Source: Desulfurococcales archaeon (lineage in GTDB: Archaea; Thermoproteota; Thermoprotei_A; CAZTBM01; SZUA-1508). From it: 7,011 nt of DNA. Positions 1 to 5,632 of this stretch are shown here, in pieces. The notes beneath the pieces were generated by a model. The model was not told the origin of the DNA, did not search any database, and worked only from the letters and a program-made list of their open reading frames with translations. A program made the position numbers and the translations under genes. The stretch lies in contig DQVH01000077.1 of assembly GCA_015661855.1 (NCBI GenBank), positions 1-7,011 of the forward strand, read 5' to 3'. Every line of letters starts with the position of its first letter. Position 1 is the stretch's first letter.

Positions 1-1023
1 CCACATTCTAGGGTATGTTCCAGGCTTCATTATTACACGTATAGTCTTTACAGCTATACCCTTTGATGCTTCAAGTATCTTCTCTGTTGGCATAAGGGCT
101 TTACCTAGCGCTACGAGTTCACCCTTCAACGTCATTATTGCTACAAGATCACCTACCTTAATACCCTCATTAAGCATTGATATTCCTGGTACTGCAAGGT
201 CTGCACCATGACATATAGCGTCCACGGCTGAATCTCTTATAATAATTTTTGGTAGGTGGCCTACAGAAAACTCCATAGGCAATATTACCCTCCTAAGATA
301 CTTCTCTTCACCCTCAGTCTCCCATATGTAATACGCTTCAGCAATATCGTGTAGTCTAACTAGTGTTTTATCCTCTTTAAATGGGCCAGCTCTAGTCCTT
401 CTAAGCTCCCTCATATGTGCTCCAACACCAAGTATTTCACCTATATCTCTACATAGTTTTCTAGCATATGTACCTGCTTCACACCCAATTCTTAATAGTA
501 CGTATCTTCCATCCCTTTCAAGTATGTCTATGTAGTATATCTTTTTCTTTCTTAGAGTTCTCTTAACTGATGACCTTAGTGGTGGCCTTTGATATATTTC
601 ACCTACAAATAGTGATATCGCTTTCTCTAGTTTCTCATCATCTACATCTCCATGAAGCTGCATTACACATATATACTCCTTCATTGTATGAACAACTACT
701 CCTATAACTTTTGTTGCCCTCTCAAGTGCTACAGGTAGTACCCCTGTAACTTTGGGATCTAATGTTCCACCATGTCCAGCTTTTGATAGTTTAAGTATTC
801 TTTTAATCCATGCTACAACTTCATGACTTGTTGGTCCTGGTGGTTTATCTAAGTTTATTACACCATACTCAATATACTCTCTTAACGGTCTATTCCAGGG
901 TATACATCCATAGTTTGGATTAGTATCAGCCTTAGCCTTTAGGAGTAAACGTCTATTGAATTCTCCAAACCTACTTATCTCATCAATGAATTTCAGCCCT
1001 TGCTCTACTACATCACTACTCAT
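1..1023 (-). CDS. cbf5: Cbf5/TruB-family tRNA and rRNA pseudouridine synthase (3' end cut off)
   Basis: Catalytic subunit of the archaeal H/ACA RNP, which converts uridine to pseudouridine in rRNA under guide RNA. It can also act on U55 of tRNA. The frame is open for 341 codons from an ATG at 1023-1021 to the window edge without a stop. I translated it directly from the sequence. The catalytic motif GHGGTLDPKVTG lies at residues 83-94, with the nucleophile Asp89. Tyr117 (in KEYICVM) and Arg188 (in CEAGTYARKL) match the other conserved active-site positions of the family. A C-terminal PUA domain, which binds the ACA box or the tRNA 3' end, spans about residues 257-335. Homologues are about 330-340 residues and end soon after a PR..W-type motif like the one at 337-341, so probably only a few residues are missing. 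An in-frame TAA lies three codons upstream, fixing ATG 1023 as the first possible ATG. Family assignment is very secure. Confidence 0.97.
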   Translation of the reverse strand, partial: MSSDVVEQGLKFIDEISRFGEFNRRLLLKAKADTNPNYGCIPWNRPLREYIEYGVINLDKPPGPTSHEVVAWIKRILKLSKAGHGGTLDPKVTGVLPVALERATKVIGVVVHTMKEYICVMQLHGDVDDEKLEKAISLFVGEIYQRPPLRSSVKRTLRKKKIYYIDILERDGRYVLLRIGCEAGTYARKLCRDIGEILGVGAHMRELRRTRAGPFKEDKTLVRLHDIAEAYYIWETEGEEKYLRRVILPMEFSVGHLPKIIIRDSAVDAICHGADLAVPGISMLNEGIKVGDLVAIMTLKGELVALGKALMPTEKILEASKGIAVKTIRVIMKPGTYPRMW

Positions 1024-1027
1024 TACC

Positions 1028-1082
1028 CTTTAAACCCCAAGTCTATTGTGTCATTTAGGATTAAAGTGTTAGGGGTTTAAAG
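1028..1082. repeat. 11-bp perfect inverted repeat in the cbf5 leader
   Basis: The arms are 1028-1038 (CTTTAAACCCC) and 1072-1082 (GGGGTTTAAAG), an exact reverse-complement match separated by 33 bp. The match stops at both ends when extended. The proximal arm ends 4 nt before the cbf5 start codon. If both arms are transcribed they could pair and cover the region just upstream of the start. Alternatively, the distal arm may simply be a TATA element, and since TTTAAA is self-complementary six of the eleven pairs come cheaply in A+T-rich DNA. The repeat is seen directly; any role is inference. Confidence 0.6.
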
Positions 1083-1084
1083 CT
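1075..1084 (-). promoter_or_regulatory. Candidate cbf5 promoter (TATA-like CTTTAAAC)
   Basis: On the minus strand a TTTAAA core follows a purine-rich AATAAAG stretch, which suits an archaeal BRE plus TATA pair. Its centre is about 55 nt from the cbf5 ATG, so a start of transcription about 25 nt downstream would leave a leader near 30 nt. The secY promoter candidate shows similar geometry. Two other TTTAAA copies, at 1029-1034 and 1135-1140, fit less well: one is too close to the ATG, and the other has a run of five C instead of a purine-rich BRE. Confidence 0.35.
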
Positions 1085-1100
1085 TTATTTACTTGATAGA

Positions 1101-1112
1101 GTAGCATGCTAC
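1101..1112. repeat. 12-bp perfect palindrome GTAGCATGCTAC
   Basis: The sequence equals its own reverse complement over all 12 bases and the symmetry breaks at the next base on either side. It sits about 28 bp upstream of the candidate cbf5 TATA element. A dimeric regulator could bind such a site, but one palindrome of this length can arise by chance and no second copy was seen in the window. Confidence 0.45.
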
Positions 1113-1175
1113 AACCTTATCTACTAGAGAAGAGTTTAAAGGGGGAAGGTTAAGTACTAGGGAGAGAATAACCTT

Positions 1176-1180
1176 AAAAA
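1176..1180 (-). terminator. Possible T-tract terminator after rpl14e
   Basis: A run of five T on the coding strand (CTTTTTAAGG) lies 15 nt beyond the rpl14e stop codon. Archaeal RNA polymerase often stops at T-rich tracts without a stem-loop, and the long gap that follows suits the end of a transcription unit. The tract is short, so this is tentative. Confidence 0.3.
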
Positions 1181-1194
1181 GTATATTAGTAGGG

Positions 1195-1509
1195 TTAGGT
1201 GGGTGACTGTAAGCCTCCAATAACCTTTCCTAATGCTGGTTTTACAGGTGTTTTCATATAGTCTAGTAACCCTTTCTCCTCGAGTGCTTTTAATACTTCT
1301 TCGTCGCTTGCACCCTTAGGTATTTTTATAGTATACTCTGTTGGCTCAATATGTTTAATGTTTACTCTCCTACGTTTTACTCCGGTTAGTTTTTTAGGCC
1401 CTGTAATTAATACGAAGTTCTCGTCAATTATATCAACTATAACACATTTTCTTCCAGCTTCCCTACCTGCTATTTTTACACATATTCTCCCAACTTCTAT
1501 TGCGGGCAT
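1195..1509 (-). CDS. rpl14e: Large-subunit ribosomal protein eL14
   Basis: Ribosomal protein shared by Archaea and eukaryotes but absent from Bacteria; it binds 23S rRNA on the large-subunit surface. The 104-residue product is at the family's usual archaeal length. It opens with an SH3-like/KOW-type fold at about residues 4-37 (EVGRICVKIAGREAGRKCVI, then VLITGP), followed by the basic GVKRRRVNI stretch at 43-51 that contacts rRNA. The C-terminal half is helical, with DEEVLKALEEKG at 69-80. The ATG at 1509-1507 has a GGTGA Shine-Dalgarno at 1520-1516, 6 nt upstream, overlapping the cmk stop codon, so translation of the two genes may be coupled. The order cmk-rpl14e-cbf5 is a well-known archaeal arrangement and supports the call. 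Confidence 0.95.
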   Translation of the reverse strand: MPAIEVGRICVKIAGREAGRKCVIVDIIDENFVLITGPKKLTGVKRRRVNIKHIEPTEYTIKIPKGASDEEVLKALEEKGLLDYMKTPVKPALGKVIGGLQSPT

Positions 1510-1515
1510 GAGTAT

Positions 1516-2130
1516 TCACCAGCTCCATACACTATTACTTTTATGGTTTGTCTGAAATGCTTTTGTAGTTGACTGGGTTAATAAGTGTTTATCTCTATTC
1601 TTTAATAGATGTCTTAATGAATTCATTATTATCTCGTATACTTCATCTACTGTATACTTAGCTGTATTTAGAGTTATATCAAACCATGATGTATCTCTTA
1701 TATCTATACCGTAAAGTATTTTGTATCTTTTTAGTTGACTCCACTCTCTAACTATGGTTTCTATTAGTACCTCACTTATACTTCTTCCATCCCTTTCAGC
1801 TATCCTTTTAACTCTAACGTGTAGTGGAGCAGTTAGGTATATTGTGAAGTCAGCTATATCCCTTATAATCCATGCTGTTAAGTGGCCATCGAGTACAACA
1901 TTACCTTTTAATGCTTCCTCGTAACTCCTTCTATCAATCTCTAAATCTATAGTGTAATCTCTTTCAGCTAGAAGACTAAGCTCTTTTAAGCTTAAACCTC
2001 TCTCCTCAGCTATTTTTCTAAATAGTGAGCCTGCAGAGACATATCTTAATTTAAGGTTTTTAGCTAGCATTTTAGCTATTGTGGTTTTACCACTACCTGG
2101 AGGTCCACTAACAGCTATTGTTAGTTTCAA
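1516..2130 (-). CDS. cmk: Cytidylate kinase (CMP kinase), TTG start
   Basis: Transfers phosphate from ATP to CMP or dCMP, giving CDP/dCDP in the cytoplasm. The N-terminus MKLTIAVS leads into a P-loop, GPPGSGKT, at residues 9-16. Archaeal CMK features follow: VSAGSLFRKIAEERG at 31-45, DLEIDRR at 62-68, VVLDGHLTAWI at 78-88 (the acceptor-site region), and a short lid-like segment RIAERDGRS at 109-117. The start is TTG at 2130-2128. It is in frame with the rpl34e stop only three codons upstream, so no earlier ATG is possible, and the protein begins where the family does. The nearest Shine-Dalgarno-like GAGG (2147-2144) lies 13 nt upstream, which is rather far. At 204 residues it is longer than the roughly 180-190 typical of the family. 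The last 22 residues or so look unlike the rest: polar, with no recognisable motif. Confidence 0.93.
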   Translation of the reverse strand: MKLTIAVSGPPGSGKTTIAKMLAKNLKLRYVSAGSLFRKIAEERGLSLKELSLLAERDYTIDLEIDRRSYEEALKGNVVLDGHLTAWIIRDIADFTIYLTAPLHVRVKRIAERDGRSISEVLIETIVREWSQLKRYKILYGIDIRDTSWFDITLNTAKYTVDEVYEIIMNSLRHLLKNRDKHLLTQSTTKAFQTNHKSNSVWSW

Positions 2131-2139
2131 GGCTAGAGT

Positions 2140-2406
2140 TTAGCCTCTAATACTTTTCTTTAATAATTCCCTTAAACATCTTGGACATAGGTATCCTCCA
2201 TATGGTCTCTCAGGTCTCCTCATAGACTTAGGTAGTTTCCTTAAATCTACAGGTCTTAGTCGTGGTACACCATTTAATGGCTTTTTACAGATAGCACATT
2301 TTGCTGGTGCAGGTCTCCTCTTACGATAATGTATTACTGTATCGCCTCCAGGTAGTCTAACGTATCTTCTAGCGAGAGATCTTGACCGTAAAGCTGGTCT
2401 AACCAT
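2140..2406 (-). CDS. rpl34e: Large-subunit ribosomal protein eL34
   Basis: An 88-residue large-subunit protein found in Archaea and eukaryotes. The N-terminus is arginine-rich (MVRPALRSRSLARRYVRLPG, residues 1-20), as in the family, with the conserved HYRKRRP at 26-32. Two CxxC pairs, Cys37/Cys40 and Cys74/Cys77, form a zinc ribbon, and GGYLCPRCLREL (70-81) is typical. The length is normal. The ATG at 2406-2404 is preceded by only a weak purine-rich stretch (GGCGGTAG). This is the first gene after an 89-bp gap and the head of the tight rpl34e-cmk-rpl14e trio. In related genomes adenylate kinase and a DUF106 membrane protein often lie between secY and this gene; here neither is present. Confidence 0.95.
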   Translation of the reverse strand: MVRPALRSRSLARRYVRLPGGDTVIHYRKRRPAPAKCAICKKPLNGVPRLRPVDLRKLPKSMRRPERPYGGYLCPRCLRELLKKSIRG

Positions 2407-2495
2407 AGGCTACCGCCACACACTAGGTATTGTAGGTTATCGGTTTTGATTAAAAGTTGAAGTAGTCTAGAATTTAAGTCTTACTTATATAGCTA
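2407..2495 (-). other. 89-bp gap between secY and rpl34e
   Basis: This short A+T-rich spacer follows the secY stop. It is too small to hold adk (about 190-220 codons) or any remnant I can recognise. On the minus strand it contains CTATATAAG soon after the stop and CTTTTAATC about 47 nt before the rpl34e ATG, either of which could be a TATA box. No stable hairpin or RNA gene was seen. Confidence 0.5.
2449..2457 (-). promoter_or_regulatory. Candidate promoter for rpl34e-cmk-rpl14e
   Basis: The coding strand reads AACTTTTAATC. Its TATA-like core is centred about 47 nt before the rpl34e ATG, close to the spacing of the stronger secY TATA box from its start. A second candidate, TATATAAG at 2491-2484, is about 82 nt upstream and would give a longer leader. 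The TTTTA run could instead be a weak stop signal for secY transcripts. Confidence 0.3.
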
Positions 2496-3911
2496 TTATT
2501 CTCCAACAAGTCTCCTTAGGAGTGGATATGCTTCTAAAGCTCTCTCATACGATATTATCATGTAATACTGGTATATTATACCTACTGCTAGTAGTAGTCC
2601 TGTACCTGTTCCTAATGCACCAAGTATATCTGCTGTTATAGCTATTAATGCTACTATTATTGAGCTTAATAGTGTTAGTGGGTAAATGTATTTTGCTAGT
2701 AATGCTTCAAGTATCCTTATATTCCTTCTCATACCGGGTATATCGAGACCTGATTTTACCATTTGTTCTGCTTGTGCTCTCGGATTTAAACCTGCAAGTT
2801 CAACCCATAGTAGACCAAATATTATCGCTAATATTATTAATGATATTGAGAATATCAGTGCTCTCATAGGGTCAGCTATTACATCACTTAACCCTCTAGG
2901 AGGCTGTAGGTAGTATACTAGACCACCTATCGGTGTAATTCCTTGAGTAGTCCTATTAAACATACCTATCCAGTTAAGGTATGGATTACTATTTGTTGGA
3001 TTAAACCTGGCCCATATTATTTGTGAGAAGAATAGAATATTAGAGTATAGTATTGATGCTAGGAGTACGGGTATGTTAGTTACATAGATAAACTTTAATG
3101 GTATTCTCGACTTTATACCCCTATACCTCTGCAGTACTACTGGTATTTCTACCCTCATACCCTCCAAGTATATCAGTATGAATATGAGTGCAAGTGTAGC
3201 AAGTAATCCTAGTAGGTCTGGTGTCATACCCTGCCTTATAACAACTTTACCTATATCACCCTGAAGTGCCGCTGATATTGTTTCAGGGATTACACCCCAA
3301 TAGCCTCCATCTGGTGCTGGTGAGAGACTAAACATACCCCATATAACACTTTCTGCTACTCCAGCAAGTATAAATAGGCTAACACCACTACCTATACCCC
3401 ACCCTTTCTGTATTAATTCATCAAGCAATATTACTATTATACTTGCTATTACGAGTTGTGTTATAGCTAGTATTTGTTGTATAGGGTTTAAACCGTAACT
3501 AGCAGTATAAACTCCTAGTACATATGCTGTAGCCTCAAATATTGCGAAGAATACTGCTAGAGTTTTCTGAGCAGCAGTAAACTTTCTCCTCTGCTCGGGA
3601 TCGCTTAAGTCTAAGTTTATAAGTTTTGAACCTACTAGTATCTGCATTATTAAACCTGCTGTCACTATAGGACTTATACCTAGCTCCATTAATGTTCCTC
3701 TACGAGAGGCAAAAACTATTCTTAAAATGAGAAAGTCTTGTTGAGCACCCCCTATGGGTATACCGTATAAAGGTGTATTAGCCATTACAAGATATAATAC
3801 TAGTACTATGAGAGTCCAGATTAATCTCTCATAAAGAGAGGGTCTTCTTGGAGGTCTAGGTACAGTGGGTAGTGCCGCTGAAATGTTAGCCATTAAGTCA
3901 AGTAGTCCCAT
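2496..3911 (-). CDS. secY: Preprotein translocase subunit SecY (Sec61 alpha)
   Basis: The channel-forming subunit of the SecYE-beta translocon in the cytoplasmic membrane, passing or inserting nascent proteins with the ribosome docked on its cytosolic loops. From the ATG at 3911-3909 the protein is 471 residues, a normal archaeal length. Ten membrane segments are visible, at about 31-49, 78-95, 115-137, 143-165, 174-196, 233-252, 274-298, 351-372, 408-428 and 436-455. The plug region (about 53-77) precedes the first SecY signature GISPIVTAGLIMQIL (78-92); the second is around GWGIGSGVSLFILAG (170-184). The basic cytosolic loop QRYRGIKSRIPLKF (261-274) and the SGLDIPGMRRN loop (387-397) bind the ribosome in homologues. 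A GTG at 3926-3924 would add five residues. I prefer the ATG, because homologues begin with a MxxLD-like N-terminus and the GTG falls inside the apparent Shine-Dalgarno. One N-x-T sequon (Asn319) lies in the predicted outer loop between segments 7 and 8. Confidence 0.97.
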   Translation of the reverse strand: MGLLDLMANISAALPTVPRPPRRPSLYERLIWTLIVLVLYLVMANTPLYGIPIGGAQQDFLILRIVFASRRGTLMELGISPIVTAGLIMQILVGSKLINLDLSDPEQRRKFTAAQKTLAVFFAIFEATAYVLGVYTASYGLNPIQQILAITQLVIASIIVILLDELIQKGWGIGSGVSLFILAGVAESVIWGMFSLSPAPDGGYWGVIPETISAALQGDIGKVVIRQGMTPDLLGLLATLALIFILIYLEGMRVEIPVVLQRYRGIKSRIPLKFIYVTNIPVLLASILYSNILFFSQIIWARFNPTNSNPYLNWIGMFNRTTQGITPIGGLVYYLQPPRGLSDVIADPMRALIFSISLIILAIIFGLLWVELAGLNPRAQAEQMVKSGLDIPGMRRNIRILEALLAKYIYPLTLLSSIIVALIAITADILGALGTGTGLLLAVGIIYQYYMIISYERALEAYPLLRRLVGE

Positions 3912-3917
3912 AACTTG

Positions 3918-3926
3918 CCCTCTCAC
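3918..3926 (-). promoter_or_regulatory. secY ribosome binding site (decides the start)
   Basis: The coding strand reads GTGAGAGGG, purine-rich and partly complementary to the 3' end of archaeal 16S rRNA, ending 6 nt before ATG 3911. The GTG at its 5' edge is in frame with secY and could be mistaken for the start codon. Read as a Shine-Dalgarno, it supports the ATG. Confidence 0.55.
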
Positions 3927-3954
3927 TATAACTGTTTAAGAGTGGAGTAGAAGT

Positions 3955-3964
3955 CTTTTATAAA
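3955..3964 (-). promoter_or_regulatory. secY promoter (TATA box TTTATAAAAG)
   Basis: This is the best TATA box in the window: the coding strand reads ACACATTTATAAAAGACTT. Its centre lies about 49 nt from the secY ATG. Transcription starting about 25 nt downstream would leave a leader of roughly 20-25 nt that still contains the Shine-Dalgarno at 3926-3918. It lies in a 96-bp gap after rpl15, so secY probably has its own promoter in addition to readthrough from the ribosomal genes. Confidence 0.6.
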
Positions 3965-4007
3965 TGTGTTGTTTAGGTTGAAGCGGGAAAGCCATCTAAC
4001 ATGGGGG

Positions 4008-4466
4008 TTAAGATTCTCTCTTTTCACCTAATACTACTACTTCTCCACCAGCCTCCCTTATCTTCTCTATAGCCTTCTCTGTAGCACTAATGGTTATAAC
4101 CTTCATCTTCTTCGTTACTCTACCTGAACCTAATAGCTTATTTATACCTAATTTTGGTAAGTCTACTATATACGTATCCTTCTCCTTACGAACTAACCCT
4201 TTTACAGCTAAGTCTTCAACTATATTATCTAGTAGTCCAACATTTATTCCTCTAACCTCTATAGTTAATTCTGGTGGTCTTGTGAAACCATGTTTACCGA
4301 AGTAGTCTGGATAGTATTTTACTATCCAGGTCCACTTATGCTTGTGTAGTCCAGCTGCACCAAATCCTCCTCTAGAACCTGACTTTCTATGCTGGCCTAT
4401 TCTACCATACCCGTGAGTTCTAGAACCTCTATACTTTCTCGATTTCTTCCTTCTCCTAACAACCAT
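4008..4466 (-). CDS. rpl15: Large-subunit ribosomal protein uL15
   Basis: A universal large-subunit protein (bacterial L15; eukaryotic L27a/L28) whose long basic N-terminal tail threads into 23S rRNA. The 152-residue product starts with a very basic Arg/Lys/Gly-rich stretch: VVRRRKKSRKYRGSRTHGYG at 2-21, then the Gly-rich GSRGGFGAAG at 30-39. An archaeal/eukaryotic-type middle with YYPDYFGKHGF (51-61) follows. The C-terminal globular part carries the L15 signature around INKLLGSGRVTKKMKV (108-123), then a helix and GGEVVVL (140-146). The ATG at 4466-4464 has AGGGTG (4480-4475) 8 nt upstream. It is the last gene of the tightly packed ribosomal run, and secY follows after a larger gap, as in bacterial and archaeal spc operons. 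Confidence 0.97.
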   Translation of the reverse strand: MVVRRRKKSRKYRGSRTHGYGRIGQHRKSGSRGGFGAAGLHKHKWTWIVKYYPDYFGKHGFTRPPELTIEVRGINVGLLDNIVEDLAVKGLVRKEKDTYIVDLPKLGINKLLGSGRVTKKMKVITISATEKAIEKIREAGGEVVVLGEKRES

Positions 4467-4483
4467 AACTTATACACCCTGAG

Positions 4484-4963
4484 TTACAGCATTCTCTCAA
4501 TTAACTTATTTATCTCTTTACCTCTATACCCTAATTCACCATTAGATTTATATGGCTTCTTAGTACTCTTCTTAAACCCCCCTCTAGGTGGGTGAAGGCG
4601 GAACACGGGTTTTATAATATTTTCTATTTTGTGTAACTGTATTTCGCCTTTGAGAATTTTCTCTGCTAACTCCTCAATACCGCCCTTTAGCTTTAACTTC
4701 TCTCTTACGTATTCATCTGTTAATTGCTTGTTTCCAGGTATTCTACCTCGAATTCTTAATAGTTTTACTAGTGTTTCCTTATCTATTTCACCCCATGTTA
4801 CCCAGTCTTTAACTTTATGTAGCATACCATCAATTCCTGGTAAGTTACTAGGGTAGAGTACACAGTGGAATTTCTTGTGTAGCCTTAGGAGTTTAAGTGT
4901 ATACTCTACATCGGGTGGTACATCTACTGTACCTCTAATTCTAATTATAGCGTAAACTGCCAC
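4484..4963 (-). CDS. rpl30: Large-subunit ribosomal protein uL30 (archaeal L30/L7e type), GTG start
   Basis: A large-subunit protein of the L30/L7 family. The 159 residues match the long archaeal form; bacterial L30 is only about 60. The ferredoxin-like L30 core covers about residues 1-60, with YAIIRIRGTVDVPPDVEYTL at 4-23 and KKFHCVLYP at 30-38. The archaeal/eukaryotic extension follows, ending in the conserved FRLHPPRGGFK at 121-131. The start is GTG at 4963-4961, supported by GTGAGGG (4980-4974) 10 nt upstream and by the N-terminus matching the family. An 18-nt gap separates it from rps5. Lysine- and glycine-rich residues near the end (128-150) are usual rRNA-binding sequence. Confidence 0.96.
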   Translation of the reverse strand: MAVYAIIRIRGTVDVPPDVEYTLKLLRLHKKFHCVLYPSNLPGIDGMLHKVKDWVTWGEIDKETLVKLLRIRGRIPGNKQLTDEYVREKLKLKGGIEELAEKILKGEIQLHKIENIIKPVFRLHPPRGGFKKSTKKPYKSNGELGYRGKEINKLIERML

Positions 4964-4981
4964 TACTGTTCAGCCCTCACT

Positions 4982-5617
4982 TCAACTTCTAGTCCAGTCT
5001 TCAGGTGTTACGAAGTAGTATGTTCTTTTTAGTGCTTCATATGTTGCCATAGCGAAATTATATGTTGTCCTTGTATGTCCTAGAGTGAATGTCCATACAT
5101 CCCTTATTCCAGCATATTTTAGTATTCTCTTAGCTACATCTCCTGCTACTAAACCTATACCTTTAGGTGCAGGTTTTAAAACTACTACAACACTACCACT
5201 CTTACCTCTAACTACGTATGGTACTGAGTGTGGCTCGTTACACATACACTCCCAGCTACCACAACCCCTCTTAACGGGTATAATATTCATTTTCGCATTC
5301 TGTATAGCCTTCTGTATAGCAAATCTTAACTGTTTAGCTTTACCTGCACCTATACCGACATAGCCGTCCATATTACCTACTACTACAACTGCTTTAAATC
5401 TTGAAACCTCTCCAGCATCAGTTTGTTTCTGAACTATTGATATATCGAGTACTTCATGTTTCAGTTCGGGGAGTAGGTAGTCAACTATTTCCGGTTCTGT
5501 AATTCTCAAGTTCATTTCAAAGAGTTCTTTAAGTGATGTTATCTTACCTTCCTTAACTAATCTACCTACTCTCGTCCTAGGAACCCACTCCTCAATAGAT
5601 TCTGTAGTATATGCCAT
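4982..5617 (-). CDS. rps5: Small-subunit ribosomal protein uS5
   Basis: A 30S subunit protein near the mRNA entrance and the decoding site, important for accuracy. The 211-residue length is usual for the archaeal/eukaryotic (S2e) form. An N-terminal extension (1-55) has WVPRTRVGRLVKEGKI at 11-26. The double-stranded-RNA-binding-like S5 domain follows (about 56-122), with QKQTDAGEVSRFKAVVVVGN at 63-82 and GYVGIGAGKAK at 85-95. The archaeal GCGSWECMCNEPH stretch at 118-130 comes next; its Cys119, Cys124, Cys126 and His130 are a family feature. The C-terminal domain contains KPAPKGIGLVAGDVAKRIL at 148-166 and GHTRTTYNF at 180-188. The ATG at 5617-5615 follows a GGGGG stretch (5631-5627), which is a poorer ribosome site than those of its neighbours. 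Gene order between rpl18 and rpl30 is standard. Confidence 0.97.
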   Translation of the reverse strand: MAYTTESIEEWVPRTRVGRLVKEGKITSLKELFEMNLRITEPEIVDYLLPELKHEVLDISIVQKQTDAGEVSRFKAVVVVGNMDGYVGIGAGKAKQLRFAIQKAIQNAKMNIIPVKRGCGSWECMCNEPHSVPYVVRGKSGSVVVVLKPAPKGIGLVAGDVAKRILKYAGIRDVWTFTLGHTRTTYNFAMATYEALKRTYYFVTPEDWTRS

Positions 5618-5632
5618 AGTCTCATACCCCCA

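Larger units (their letters stand above)
1024..1194 (-). other. Longest intergenic region of the window, upstream of cbf5
   Basis: This 171-bp region separates rpl14e from cbf5, whereas most other gaps here are 6-18 nt. Read on the coding (minus) strand it holds a T5 tract just after the rpl14e stop, three copies of TTTAAA, a 12-bp palindrome and an 11-bp perfect inverted repeat ending 4 nt before the cbf5 ATG. I saw no tRNA (no T-loop or acceptor pairing), no convincing C/D-box pair and no open frame worth calling. It most likely holds a transcription stop for the ribosomal unit and the promoter and leader of cbf5. Confidence 0.6.

Noticed and set aside
568..574. CTGATGA-like box C motif (plus strand) and GATGATGA on the minus strand near 636-645, as possible C/D-box guide RNA
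   Set aside because: Both are inside cbf5 codons, no box D at a sensible distance was found, and such short motifs are frequent by chance.
1094..1140. Short self-complementary stretch with tRNA-like look in the cbf5 spacer
   Set aside because: No T-loop consensus, acceptor pairing or anticodon arm could be built; only the 12-bp palindrome holds up.
1135..1140. Distal TTTAAA as a promoter for cbf5
   Set aside because: Upstream bases on the coding strand are five C rather than a purine-rich BRE, and the leader would be about 85 nt; the copy at 1076-1081 fits better.
1358..1555. Plus-strand open frame of 65 codons across rpl14e and the end of cmk
   Set aside because: It lies opposite two clearly conserved genes, has no family resemblance and no promoter or ribosome site; it is a by-product of the coding strand's composition.
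2472..2490. Weak AAGTA/TACTT inverted repeat after secY as a hairpin terminator
   Set aside because: Only five base pairs around a long loop, without a following T-tract.
2648..2913. Two overlapping plus-strand open frames of 73 and 75 codons inside secY
   Set aside because: They are antisense to membrane segments of SecY; the hydrophobic look is a reflection of the SecY codons, and nothing supports independent expression.
4090..4856. Plus-strand open frames opposite rpl15 and rpl30 (68-75 codons)
   Set aside because: Antisense to universal ribosomal protein genes, with no initiation signals and no recognisable motifs.
5163..5264. Cys/His cluster in uS5 as an unusual inserted zinc finger
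   Set aside because: The GCGSWEC..C...H stretch is a standard feature of archaeal uS5 proteins, not an insertion.
5085..5363. Plus-strand open frame of 92 codons opposite rps5
   Set aside because: The longest antisense frame, but it has no start signals or motifs and mirrors the strongly conserved uS5 domain.
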